Shown piece after piece: positions 1-6,159 of a DNA stretch of 10,687 bases. This DNA comes from CAYJVP01 sp964373615 (GTDB lineage: Bacteria; Patescibacteriota; Patescibacteriia; UBA9934; GWF2-40-263): contig CAYJVP010000036.1 in assembly GCA_964373615.1 (NCBI GenBank), forward strand, positions 1 to 10,687. The letters run 5' to 3'. Numbering within the stretch: position 1 is the stretch's first letter; every line of letters begins with the position of its first letter. The notes beneath the pieces are model-generated. The model saw nothing but the letters and a program-made list of their open reading frames with translations. It ran no database searches and had not been told where the DNA came from. The position numbers and the translations under genes were made by a program.

Positions 1-912
1 CGCCTGGAGCTTTGGCGCCATCTGTTTGCGCAATTCAATGTGATTTTGTTTTGAGCGATTGCCTATGAACGTGCGGCCGAGCGCGCTCTCCGCAAGCTCG
101 CGGCTTGCGTCATCAAGCACGAGCAATGTGCCGGTGCTCGCTCGTGTATCCACGCCGTTCAACATCATGTAATCAAAATGTATTTTTTTGTTTTCCTCGC
201 GCATCATGTGTTCGATCTCATCCATGCGTTCGTTCATGAGCTTGTCCACGCCCACCACCTCGAGTTGGAACATACCGAGGCGTTTGCCACCAAACTCCTT
301 GAGCATGTAATCGCCGACGATCGCGTTGCGCAGTTCGTCGCCGTGAAGGTCGGATTTTGCCACAAACATGTCACGCATAAAGCTCTCCGGGAGCTCCGCG
401 AGAGGTTGGAGCCACGCGGCCATAGCGTGATCACGCTCGGTTGTGTTTGCGGATTGAAAATTCACCGTGTTGCTGGCGATGGCTCCGAAGAGGAGACGTG
501 CCACGTTTCGGCTCGGCATGTGTCCGGCCGTTTGCAGCCTTTCGGCAACCAACGTCGCGCACGAGCCAACGAGTTCGATCTGAACCTTTGACGCGTTTGG
601 AAAATCTTTGGCGAAATGAATCGCGCGGTGATCGATAATTTCGACCACGAACGCTTTGGAAAACGCTTCGTTGATCTCGTTTGGGTCGCTTACGTCAACG
701 AGGATGACCTGCGGCTCTTCCAAAACCAAATCCGTCCCGTCTCCGGGAGACGGGATCGCAAATGTGCGAAGCATCCAGCGAGCCTCAAGGCTCGGCGTTC
801 CAAATACGACCGCACGAGCTTCTTGCCCTTGCCCACGCAAAAACTCCTCCATCGCCACGGCGCAGGCGACACCGTCAAGGTCTGGGTTGATGTAGGAAGT
901 GATGAGAATCAT
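1..912 (-). CDS. DHH/DHHA2 family phosphoesterase, divergent family II pyrophosphatase-like (3' end outside window)
   Basis: The frame is open from the ATG at 912 down to base 1 (304 codons) with no stop, so the C-terminus lies outside the window. The N-terminal DHH domain shows NPDLDG (residues 9-14), LVDVSD (71-76, matching the LVD metal-binding strand) and IIDHR (92-96) at the DHH motif; GSCAT (116-120) and the stretch GAIASNT (143-149) match the conserved helices of manganese-dependent family II pyrophosphatases. A DHHA2-like C-terminal half ends with ELRKQMAP (293-300), equivalent to the SRKKQ substrate-binding motif. Family members hydrolyse pyrophosphate or small phosphoesters in the cytosol with Mn or Mg. 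Here the usual first His ligand is Tyr7, the second His of DHH is Arg96, and the Asp of the SDT motif is Asn148, so activity may differ from true pyrophosphatase. The start is set by the motif placement and an extended -10 just upstream. The gene is divergent from its neighbour. Family confident, substrate not. Confidence 0.85.
   Translation of the reverse strand, partial: MILITSYINPDLDGVACAVAMEEFLRGQGQEARAVVFGTPSLEARWMLRTFAIPSPGDGTDLVLEEPQVILVDVSDPNEINEAFSKAFVVEIIDHRAIHFAKDFPNASKVQIELVGSCATLVAERLQTAGHMPSRNVARLLFGAIASNTVNFQSANTTERDHAMAAWLQPLAELPESFMRDMFVAKSDLHGDELRNAIVGDYMLKEFGGKRLGMFQLEVVGVDKLMNERMDEIEHMMREENKKIHFDYMMLNGVDTRASTGTLLVLDDASRELAESALGRTFIGNRSKQNHIELRKQMAPKLQA
736..754. repeat. 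19-base near-perfect palindrome inside the DHH gene
   Basis: CCCGTCTCC, a single central G, and GGAGACGGG give nine-base arms. It encodes the loop SPGDGT between two predicted strands of the DHH domain. A second small palindrome, CGAGCCT-CA-AGGCTCG, lies at 779-794. This could be a short inserted repeat in a tolerant loop, or chance in GC-rich coding DNA. Confidence 0.4.
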
Positions 913-924
913 AACCCACGACGA

Positions 925-933
925 ATTATACCA
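925..933 (-). promoter_or_regulatory. Extended -10 promoter of the DHH gene
   Basis: Read on the minus strand this is TGGTATAAT, a perfect TATAAT with the TG of an extended -10. No good -35 is seen at 16-18 bases, which is tolerated by extended -10 promoters. Transcription would begin about 7 bases downstream, near 918, leaving only about 6 bases before the ATG at 912, so the mRNA would be leaderless or nearly so. Confidence 0.65.
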
Positions 934-1028
934 GTTTTCGTCACCCGGCGCTGTGCAGACCAATGTTTTCAGGGCTTGCACGTAGCCGGGCGGCGTGCCG
1001 TATGCCGATTGACAGGGCGGTTTTTCAT

Positions 1029-1057
1029 TTGTTTGCCAGATCGCTTCGTGTTAGCAT
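1029..1057 (+). promoter_or_regulatory. Weak candidate promoter for the beta-propeller gene
   Basis: TTGTTT at 1029-1034 and TAGCAT at 1052-1057 are separated by 17 bases, and TGT precedes the -10 as an extended element. The predicted start near 1064 gives a leader of about 23 bases without a Shine-Dalgarno motif. TGCTACATT at 1078-1086 also resembles an extended -10 but would start transcription inside the gene. The assignment is tentative. Confidence 0.22.
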
Positions 1058-1086
1058 GAGGCCATTCTGAATTCTTTTGCTACATT

Positions 1087-2136
1087 ATGAAACCTCTTCA
1101 CACCCTTCTTCTTATTCTCTCTCTTCTCGTCGTTGGCGGCAGCTTGTTTGCCAGTGGTCTGTTGACAGGGTTGCGTCTTGACGAAACCGATTCGGAAGAG
1201 GCAGAGGAACCTCGTCTCTCCGAAGAGACGAACGGCTCCAAACGTGAGCCAACCGAGCCGCCTCTTGGAAATCAACCTCCACGAGAGTGGACCGCAACAG
1301 ACAACCCTCTTTCCAACCACAACACGTACATCACCTTTTCTGACTCATCGACATCGTTCCCGGAAGGGACGCTGGTAGCCGAAGGCGCGTCCGTTCCGGA
1401 TCTTCTCGTGTGTCACACGGACAGCGATGCGTGTCAGAAAGGCGAGTTCCTGATTTATTTTGTCGACGCGAAGACCCTCACGGCTCCGAACGTCGAACGT
1501 ATTTCGGTTGTCCGCTCAACGGACGGAGGAAAGACATGGTCGGAGCGACAGACGATTGACATTGAAGGGAAACCAGACGCCACGCTTCCTGCCGTTGACC
1601 CGTCTGTCGTGCAGCTGTCCGATGGCTCCCTTCGGCTCTACGTTGCTTTTTTCGACATGCGTCCAGATCGCGATCCTTCAGCTGAGCATGAGGTGCTCAG
1701 CGCGGTCTCTTCAGATGGGATGACCTTTACGGTGGAGGACGGTGTGCGTCTTTCCAAATCCAAACTGACGGATCCAGAGGTGATCTATGCAAACGAAACG
1801 TGGTACATGTTCTACTCTCTTGGGCAGGGGAGCGGGCTCGCTCTTTCCGACGACGGGCTTGATTTTGAAGACCAAGGCGAGCTTGACGTTGCTGTCGGCG
1901 GCGTGCCAGGCGCGCTTGCGGAGGCTGATGGCGCCATCCGCGTTTACGGGTGCACGCAAAAAGGGATCGTTTCCGCATCGTCTGATGACGGAGCTGACTT
2001 TACGTTGCATGCAACACCTGTCCTGCCCATTCTTGGAACGTGCGACCCGTCCGTGCAGTCGTACGAGGATGGATTTGTTTTCGTCTACAAACTGATGGTA
2101 CCTGCCCCGGAGACATTCTCCCCGACCCCGAGGTGA
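1087..2136 (+). CDS. Membrane-anchored or secreted Asp-box (BNR/sialidase-like) beta-propeller protein
   Basis: A 349-residue protein. Residues 5-28 are a hydrophobic helix after a short basic N-terminus, a Sec signal peptide or N-terminal anchor; there is no lipobox Cys. Residues 31-70 form an acidic, proline-rich linker. The rest looks like a five-bladed beta-propeller: an Asp-box STDGGKTW at 144-151, followed by degenerate SSDG, LSDDG and SSDDG repeats each ending a strand, and repeated DPSV/DPEV turns (e.g. 171-174) as found in sialidase/glycoside-hydrolase-like propellers. Cys109 and Cys116 and a later Cys pair could form disulfides outside the cell. I infer an extracellular carbohydrate- or surface-binding role; no catalytic set can be assigned. 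It is divergent from the DHH gene, and the next promoter starts 10 bases after its stop, so it is probably its own transcript. The abrupt end after the last blade looks natural, with no frameshift evident. Confidence 0.75.
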   Translation: MKPLHTLLLILSLLVVGGSLFASGLLTGLRLDETDSEEAEEPRLSEETNGSKREPTEPPLGNQPPREWTATDNPLSNHNTYITFSDSSTSFPEGTLVAEGASVPDLLVCHTDSDACQKGEFLIYFVDAKTLTAPNVERISVVRSTDGGKTWSERQTIDIEGKPDATLPAVDPSVVQLSDGSLRLYVAFFDMRPDRDPSAEHEVLSAVSSDGMTFTVEDGVRLSKSKLTDPEVIYANETWYMFYSLGQGSGLALSDDGLDFEDQGELDVAVGGVPGALAEADGAIRVYGCTQKGIVSASSDDGADFTLHATPVLPILGTCDPSVQSYEDGFVFVYKLMVPAPETFSPTPR

Positions 2137-2145
2137 CGAAGTGGG

Positions 2146-2174
2146 TTTACAGACCGTTTGGAGCTGGGTAAAAT
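2146..2174 (+). promoter_or_regulatory. Promoter for leaderless transcription of the saccharopine-dehydrogenase-like gene
   Basis: TTTACA (2146-2151), a 17-base spacer and TAAAAT (2169-2174) each match the sigma-70 consensus at 5 of 6 positions. Start of transcription is expected near 2181, directly before the ATG at 2182. This supports that ATG over the in-frame TTG at 2158, which would lie inside the promoter. Confidence 0.6.
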
Positions 2175-2181
2175 CGGTTTC

Positions 2182-3333
2182 ATGAGATACGACTTTCTCG
2201 TTCTTGGCGCCGACGGGATGCAGGGACTCATCGTCGTCCGGGATTTGCTCGAAAAAGAATATCGCGTTTTTGCCTCTGATCTTTACAAGGTGTGGGTCGG
2301 AGAGCTTTTGCGTGGGAAGAAAAACGCCGCCTTTGCTATCTGCGACCTTCGAGACGTGAAGGCGACCACCCACCTCATCCAGAAGGTCAAACCCAAAGTG
2401 GTGATTAACTGCGCGGAAGGCGATTGGAATCTGAACGTCTATCACGCCTGTTTGCAAACCCGGACGCACGTCATTGACCTTGGATCGCAGGTGGAAATGA
2501 CAAAGACGCAGCTTGGCATGAACGCCGCTTTTCGTCAGGCCGGGATCACGGCCATTACGGGCTGCGGGTCGGTCCCTGGGGTCGGGAACGTGATGTTTCG
2601 CCATGCCGCGCGCAAACTCGACTCGATCCAGACGGTACATGTGGGATTCGCCTGGGATTCGAACTTCAAGCGGTTCGTCCCACCGTTTTCGATCGAAAGT
2701 ATTCTCGAAGAATTTACCGTCCCCGCTCCGTACGTCATCAACGGCCACTGGAGAAAGAAGCTTCCCTCCGAGTCCAAATCCATGCGGTATTTCCATGCCG
2801 TTGGGTATCAGGAAACATTTCTTGCCGTCCACGCGGAGACGTATTCGTTTCTCCATTATTACAAACGGAAGGGACTCAAAAACGTCAAATTTTTTGCCGC
2901 GTTTCCGCAACACTCGGTCAAAACGATCAAAACGCTCATTGACCTCGGATTTGCCAACCCGAAGCCGATTCGGTTCGAAGGCGCGAACATCCGGCCGTCC
3001 CAATTTCTTGCCCAGCTCATGAAGCGCATGAAGACGCCGCGTGGATACCGGGAGTGGGAAAATTTGTGGGTCGAAGTGATTGGTCGTAAGGGACGCCACC
3101 GCCGCACGATTCTCATGGAGTGTATCGTTCCGACCCTTCCGGACTGGGAGGACGCCGGGTGCAACATTGACACAGCGCTGCCGGCCGCGATCATTGCCGA
3201 AATGATCTCTGGCGGCGACATTGAGGAGCGTGGGAGTTTCGCGCCCGAGGCCGTGGTGCCGGAGAAGGCCTTTTTCAAGGCGCTCAAGAAGCGAAAGATG
3301 CAGGTATGCGAGGATGGCGTTCCGGTAACATAG
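2182..3333 (+). CDS. Saccharopine dehydrogenase-like NAD(P)-dependent oxidoreductase
   Basis: A 383-residue protein. Residues 4-15 are a Rossmann beta strand and nucleotide loop, GADGMQG (9-15), followed by a second strand with FASDLYK (residues 30-36) whose Asp would bind the cofactor ribose. VVINCAEGDWN (73-83) and HVIDLGSQ (96-103) match the conserved blocks of the saccharopine dehydrogenase/carboxynorspermidine synthase superfamily, and GCGSVPGVGN (127-136) is its signature loop closing the first domain. The C-terminal half is the mixed alpha/beta substrate domain. Relatives make or cleave secondary amines between amino acids or polyamines and keto/aldehyde partners, but many are uncharacterised, and no lysine or polyamine genes are adjacent, so the substrate is unknown. 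The ATG at 2182 is chosen because the promoter ends just before it. The palindromic repeat begins six bases after the stop. Cytosolic; family call firm, reaction not. Confidence 0.82.
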   Translation: MRYDFLVLGADGMQGLIVVRDLLEKEYRVFASDLYKVWVGELLRGKKNAAFAICDLRDVKATTHLIQKVKPKVVINCAEGDWNLNVYHACLQTRTHVIDLGSQVEMTKTQLGMNAAFRQAGITAITGCGSVPGVGNVMFRHAARKLDSIQTVHVGFAWDSNFKRFVPPFSIESILEEFTVPAPYVINGHWRKKLPSESKSMRYFHAVGYQETFLAVHAETYSFLHYYKRKGLKNVKFFAAFPQHSVKTIKTLIDLGFANPKPIRFEGANIRPSQFLAQLMKRMKTPRGYREWENLWVEVIGRKGRHRRTILMECIVPTLPDWEDAGCNIDTALPAAIIAEMISGGDIEERGSFAPEAVVPEKAFFKALKKRKMQVCEDGVPVT

Positions 3334-3338
3334 CCCTT

Positions 3339-3469
3339 GGGGACCTCTGCAAAACTGCGTCTTTTCGTCTCACGGGCGCCCGTCCACCCCATTCGACGTA
3401 CCTTTCAGTACGTCTCATGGGGATGGACAGCCCGTTTGACGAAAATCCATCAGTTTTTCAGAGGTCCCC
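3339..3469 (+). repeat. ~130-bp imperfect palindrome, MITE-like or small repeat element
   Basis: The ends GGGGACCTCTG (3339-3349) and CAGAGGTCCCC (3459-3469) are perfect inverted repeats, and the arms keep pairing inwards: CAAAACTG against CAGTTTTT, TTTTCGTC against GACGAAAA, CGGGC against GCCCG, GTCC against GGAC, CCCCAT against ATGGGG, and a central hairpin GACGTAC-6-GTACGTC (3395-3414). CTTG occurs on both sides (3336-3339 and 3469-3472) and could be a short target duplication, although it overlaps the repeat ends. It contains no ORF. It fills almost the whole gap between two co-directional genes. It is most likely a non-autonomous palindromic element or dispersed repeat; as RNA it would fold into one long hairpin that may also terminate or stabilise transcripts. 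Confidence 0.8.
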
Positions 3470-3496
3470 TTGCAAATTTGCTTGAATTTACTTGAT

Positions 3497-4435
3497 ATGA
3501 CAAAGGTGTCAATCGTCCACGGCGAGGAGCGACGCGAGATCGTGGCGCAGGCGTTTGAGCTTGTGCTTCCCGACGCGCTTCCAAAACTTCAGACCGCGCG
3601 CAGCGTGCTTATCAAACCGAACCTTGTGCATCACGAAAATCAGCTCGCCTCAACGCATGTGGATGCGGTCCGGGCCACGCTTGATGTTGTGCGAAAACAT
3701 ACGCAGGCGCCCGTGACGATCGCAGACGCCTCCTACCACGGCACAAAGGCCGCGTTTCGAAATTTTGGCTACGAGCTTCTTTCGAAGGAGTATCCGCGCG
3801 TTGAATTGTTCGATCTGAACGATGACGAGACGGTCATGGGATGGTACGTGAAGCGCGACGGAACGAAAGGTTCGATGGGATTTTCCAAGCGCGTGTGCGA
3901 TGCTGGATTCACGATCGACCTGACGCCGATGAAAATGCATCGCGATGTCGGTGTTTCCCTTGCCGTCAAGAACTGGACGATCGGTATCTGGGCGCCGGAG
4001 CCGCGTTACGGCATTCACGGCAAGTACTGGCCGCGCTGGCCCTTCCTCCACGAACAGGGGCCGTGGGCGCACAACATGACGATTGCGGAGCTCTTGGGTC
4101 AACGCAAGCCGGATCTTGCTATCATCGACGGCACGCTGGCCATGGAAGGGGAAGGCCCCACGCACGGGACGGCGGTGAGCATGAACATGGCTCTTGCCAG
4201 CGTTGATGCGCTGGCGGTTGACACGATAGCTTGCGAGTTTATGAGGGTGCGTCCCGAGGACATCGGTTACCTTGTTTTCGCCTCGGAAAAAGGCTATGGT
4301 ATAGGCGACCAGAATCAGATCGAAATTCTTGGGGAAAAGCAGTGGCAGGAGCTGCGTCGCGAGCTTGTGAAACCTGATGCGTGGCAATCCGCCGTGCTGG
4401 CGTGGCAAGATCGAGAAAATCTTAAACTCGTGTGA
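3497..4435 (+). CDS. DUF362 domain protein
   Basis: A 312-residue cytosolic protein spanned by one DUF362 domain. Conserved blocks are VLIKPNLV (37-44), TIADASYHGT (74-83), the central KMH/KNW region (146-160), the glycine-rich AIIDGTLAMEGEGPTHG (208-224) and ALAVDTIACEF (238-248). Some DUF362 proteins are fused to ferredoxin domains; no CxxC iron-sulfur motif is present here, so this is the stand-alone form, whose biochemical function is not established. An upstream in-frame TTG at 3470 would start inside the end of the palindrome; the ATG at 3497 places the usual KVSIV strand at the N-terminus and is preferred. No Shine-Dalgarno motif is visible. The next gene begins one base after the stop (TGATATG), suggesting translational coupling and an operon. 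Confidence 0.8.
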   Translation: MTKVSIVHGEERREIVAQAFELVLPDALPKLQTARSVLIKPNLVHHENQLASTHVDAVRATLDVVRKHTQAPVTIADASYHGTKAAFRNFGYELLSKEYPRVELFDLNDDETVMGWYVKRDGTKGSMGFSKRVCDAGFTIDLTPMKMHRDVGVSLAVKNWTIGIWAPEPRYGIHGKYWPRWPFLHEQGPWAHNMTIAELLGQRKPDLAIIDGTLAMEGEGPTHGTAVSMNMALASVDALAVDTIACEFMRVRPEDIGYLVFASEKGYGIGDQNQIEILGEKQWQELRRELVKPDAWQSAVLAWQDRENLKLV

Positions 4436-4436
4436 T

Positions 4437-5231
4437 ATGCGGGAAGGTGGCTTCACCCCGGAATTTTTTGAAGGCAACCAGGAGCGCTCTGCGGGGTTGC
4501 TTGATCGTTTAAAAGAAGGTTTTGATTTTATTGCGGAGACGGTGCGTTCATTGAAGCCTGGTTCGCGCGAGGCGCGTTTTCTCGTTCAAGCAGGGGTGTT
4601 GGCTGGAGTCATGGCCGGAGCCATGCCAGAGGCCCACGCTGAACCTTCGAAATGGTATGCGCACCAAGCGGAGAAGCTTGAGCAGCAGGTCCGACGGGGC
4701 AATGCTCTTGCCGAAGCGAACATCGCGGGCGGCGAGGCGCAGCGCCATGAAGCAGGGGTGAAACTGAAAGAACTGAGAAAGAGATGGCTTAGCGAGCGCA
4801 ACCAGGAGAGCAGATTTGTTGATCTTGGCGCCGAGGCTCCGAAAGAAGTTGAGGAATATTTTCAGCGACATCACATTGAGATCACCCCAAGCACACACGA
4901 AAGGCGCGAGGCACGCTATTGGTATCCAGACTCTCCGCGGTATGTGCAGGCGGCGCGTTCCTTTGACAATGTCCTCACCCTGCCAGGAGGTGACACCCTT
5001 GCGTTTGATCAGGCAACGTACGACGTCCAGTTCAGGACGCGTGGCGAAACAGGTCTTGATATCATTGCCTACAATGTCGGCGGGGACGTTGAGCTCTATC
5101 AACTTGATGGTGGGCGGCTTGTTTCGACGAGCATGAAGCCACATGAGGCACAGTTGCCCTACGAAGACATCCAGAAGAAGTATGAGCGGAAGGATAAACG
5201 CGCGCACTTCGGTGTGCCGAAGAAGAAGTAG
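4437..5231 (+). CDS. Unrecognised protein with internal signal-like hydrophobic segment
   Basis: A 264-residue protein that I do not recognise. Residues 1-47 are charged and amphipathic; 48-63 (FLVQAGVLAGVMAGAM) is a hydrophobic Ala/Gly/Val helix, followed by PEAHA-EP, a good signal-peptidase AxA site after residue 68. It is therefore either exported with an unusually long n-region or anchored by one helix. Residues 72-122 are a charged, probably coiled-coil helix rich in Glu, Gln, Arg and Ala. The C-terminal part (about 130-264) is likely beta-rich, with ITPS, LPGGDTLAFD and VELYQLDGG strands, and ends in a basic GVPKKK tail. The frame could be extended upstream to 4377, but that would overlap 59 bases of the DUF362 gene; the ATG at 4437 follows its TGA by one base and is preferred. 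The small gene 5243-5521 follows after 11 bases. Confidence 0.7.
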   Translation: MREGGFTPEFFEGNQERSAGLLDRLKEGFDFIAETVRSLKPGSREARFLVQAGVLAGVMAGAMPEAHAEPSKWYAHQAEKLEQQVRRGNALAEANIAGGEAQRHEAGVKLKELRKRWLSERNQESRFVDLGAEAPKEVEEYFQRHHIEITPSTHERREARYWYPDSPRYVQAARSFDNVLTLPGGDTLAFDQATYDVQFRTRGETGLDIIAYNVGGDVELYQLDGGRLVSTSMKPHEAQLPYEDIQKKYERKDKRAHFGVPKKK

Positions 5232-5242
5232 ACGCGCACGCT

Positions 5243-5521
5243 ATGGGTGGTTTTTCCAACAACCCGGACATCCAACTCATGATCGAACTCGCACGGCTCG
5301 AGGTGGACGAGCCGACGAAGAAAGCGATGCAGGCTTTTTTTACCCCGCTCGATGATGAAAAAAAGACACGCGTGTTGCAGATTCTTGGCTCCGAGGATAA
5401 GGACGTGGCTCGTCTCATCGCTGTCACCGTTCCAAAGATGCAAGGCGCGCTTCAAGGGAAGGGGAGGTCACTGACGGATGTGCTTACATCCGCTGTGTCC
5501 TCTCTTCGTTCATCACCGTAG
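5243..5521 (+). CDS. Small unrecognised helical protein
   Basis: A 92-residue soluble protein with no signal or membrane segment. It looks mostly alpha-helical: PDIQLMIELARL (8-19), a Lys/Asp/Glu-rich middle, and a second amphipathic half with RLIAVTVPKMQGAL. I recognise no family. It sits 11 bases after one gene and 15 before the NMN adenylyltransferase on the same strand, which supports it as a real operon member; its codon use resembles the neighbours. No Shine-Dalgarno sequence precedes the ATG. Confidence 0.62.
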   Translation: MGGFSNNPDIQLMIELARLEVDEPTKKAMQAFFTPLDDEKKTRVLQILGSEDKDVARLIAVTVPKMQGALQGKGRSLTDVLTSAVSSLRSSP

Positions 5522-5536
5522 CTGTAGCTCCTCTGC

Positions 5537-6058
5537 ATGTCTTCTTCAAAGATCTGTTTATTCATCGGTCGCTTCCAACCGTTCCACAACGGCCATTTGA
5601 GTGTGCTGAAAGGGATGGTGAAGGTGTGCGGCAAGGTGGTGGTCGGCATTGGAAGTTCCACAGACGGTTCGACGTCGGACAACCCGTTCACGGTGCAAGA
5701 GCGAAGAGAGATGATTCAGCGCGCTTTGCAGGACGTGAATATCATTCCCGCCTACGACGTGGAGCTCGTTGATATGCCGGACGAAACGGATGACGAAACA
5801 TGGGCAAGGCGATGTGTGGAGCTTGCCGGCGGGGACGTTGGCACGGTGTGGACCGGCAATGCATGGACGAAGAAATGTTTTGCGGCGGTCGGCGTTGCCA
5901 TCCAGGACATCAAAGAGATTCCCGGAATCAGCGCCACGGAAATTCGAAGACGTATGCTTGCCGACGAGTCATTGAACGAGTTGGTTCCTGAGGCCGTTGT
6001 GGATTTCATCAAGGAGATTGATGGCGTGCAGCGGATGAAGACACTCGCCTCGGATTGA
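5537..6058 (+). CDS. nadM: Nicotinamide-nucleotide adenylyltransferase, archaeal (NadM) type
   Basis: A 173-residue cytosolic nucleotidyltransferase, the usual length for the archaeal-type enzyme. It joins NMN and ATP to form NAD plus pyrophosphate. The HIGH-type motif GRFQPFHNGH is at 11-20, with His17 and His20 binding the ATP phosphates; GIGSS (37-41) and NPFTVQERREM (49-59) are the diagnostic second block; TGNAW matches the family's TGN motif that contacts the nicotinamide; ISATEIRRRM (131-140) is the equivalent of the ISSTxIR phosphate-binding signature. The start puts the first beta strand at residues 5-10. It is the last gene of the run 3497-6058; its TGA overlaps a chance TTGACA at 6055-6060, with no matching -10. 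Nicotinate mononucleotide or a related nucleotide could also be a substrate, but the family assignment is firm. Confidence 0.9.
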   Translation: MSSSKICLFIGRFQPFHNGHLSVLKGMVKVCGKVVVGIGSSTDGSTSDNPFTVQERREMIQRALQDVNIIPAYDVELVDMPDETDDETWARRCVELAGGDVGTVWTGNAWTKKCFAAVGVAIQDIKEIPGISATEIRRRMLADESLNELVPEAVVDFIKEIDGVQRMKTLASD

Positions 6059-6088
6059 CACGAAGGCATGCGGAGGACACCATGTGCG

Positions 6089-6094
6089 TATGAT
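6089..6094 (+). promoter_or_regulatory. Candidate -10 element of the uvrBA operon
   Basis: TATGAT matches the -10 consensus at five of six positions. No acceptable -35 is seen at 16-18 bases, and the only TTGACA nearby (6055-6060) is 28 bases away. Transcription would start near 6101, inside the hairpin 6096-6118, leaving a leader of about 60 bases. Tentative. Confidence 0.3.
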
Positions 6095-6095
6095 C

Positions 6096-6118
6096 CCTAG
6101 AGAGGCAGACTCTCTGGG
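6096..6118 (+). terminator. Hairpin between nadM and uvrB, possible weak terminator or attenuator
   Basis: CCTAGAGAG and CTCTCTGGG can form a nine-pair stem (one G-U) with a five-base loop GCAGA. The T-run after it is broken (AGTTTGCGTTTT), so it would be a weak intrinsic terminator for the nadM run. It is the only strong hairpin between the two transcription units. It might instead be an operator half-site pair for uvrB. Confidence 0.4.
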
Positions 6119-6126
6119 AGTTTGCG

Positions 6127-6138
6127 TTTTGCGCAAAA
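6127..6138 (+). promoter_or_regulatory. 12-bp perfect palindrome in the uvrB leader, possible operator
   Basis: TTTTGCGCAAAA is a perfect palindrome 21 bases before the uvrB ATG, and it extends to TGCG/CGCA arms if one G is bulged (6123-6143). Its placement suits a repressor site or 5'-leader hairpin. It does not match the E. coli or Bacillus LexA boxes I know, so damage control is only a guess. Confidence 0.35.
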
Positions 6139-6159
6139 GCGCATTCGGCGACAGACCCT

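Noticed and set aside
91..109. Inverted repeat CGCAAGC-5-GCTTGCG in the DHH gene as a terminator or attachment site
   Set aside because: It lies in the coding frame over ordinary residues, has no T-run and no flanking context.
178..591. Plus-strand open frames under the DHH gene
   Set aside because: They lie opposite the DHH coding frame, which carries recognisable domain motifs over its whole length; the His-rich translation is an antisense artefact.
1009..1014. TTGACA upstream of the propeller gene as a -35
   Set aside because: No -10-like hexamer is found 16-18 bases downstream (TTTGCC lies there).
1711..3099. A 462-codon minus-strand open frame across the propeller and saccharopine-dehydrogenase-like genes
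   Set aside because: It spans two well-supported plus-strand genes and a promoter; its translation is rich in Arg, His and Pro with no recognisable motif, typical of an antisense shadow in GC-rich coding DNA.
6055..6060. Perfect TTGACA as a -35 for uvrB
   Set aside because: It overlaps the nadM stop codon and the nearest -10 candidate (6089-6094) is 28 bases away; no -10 exists at 16-18 bases.
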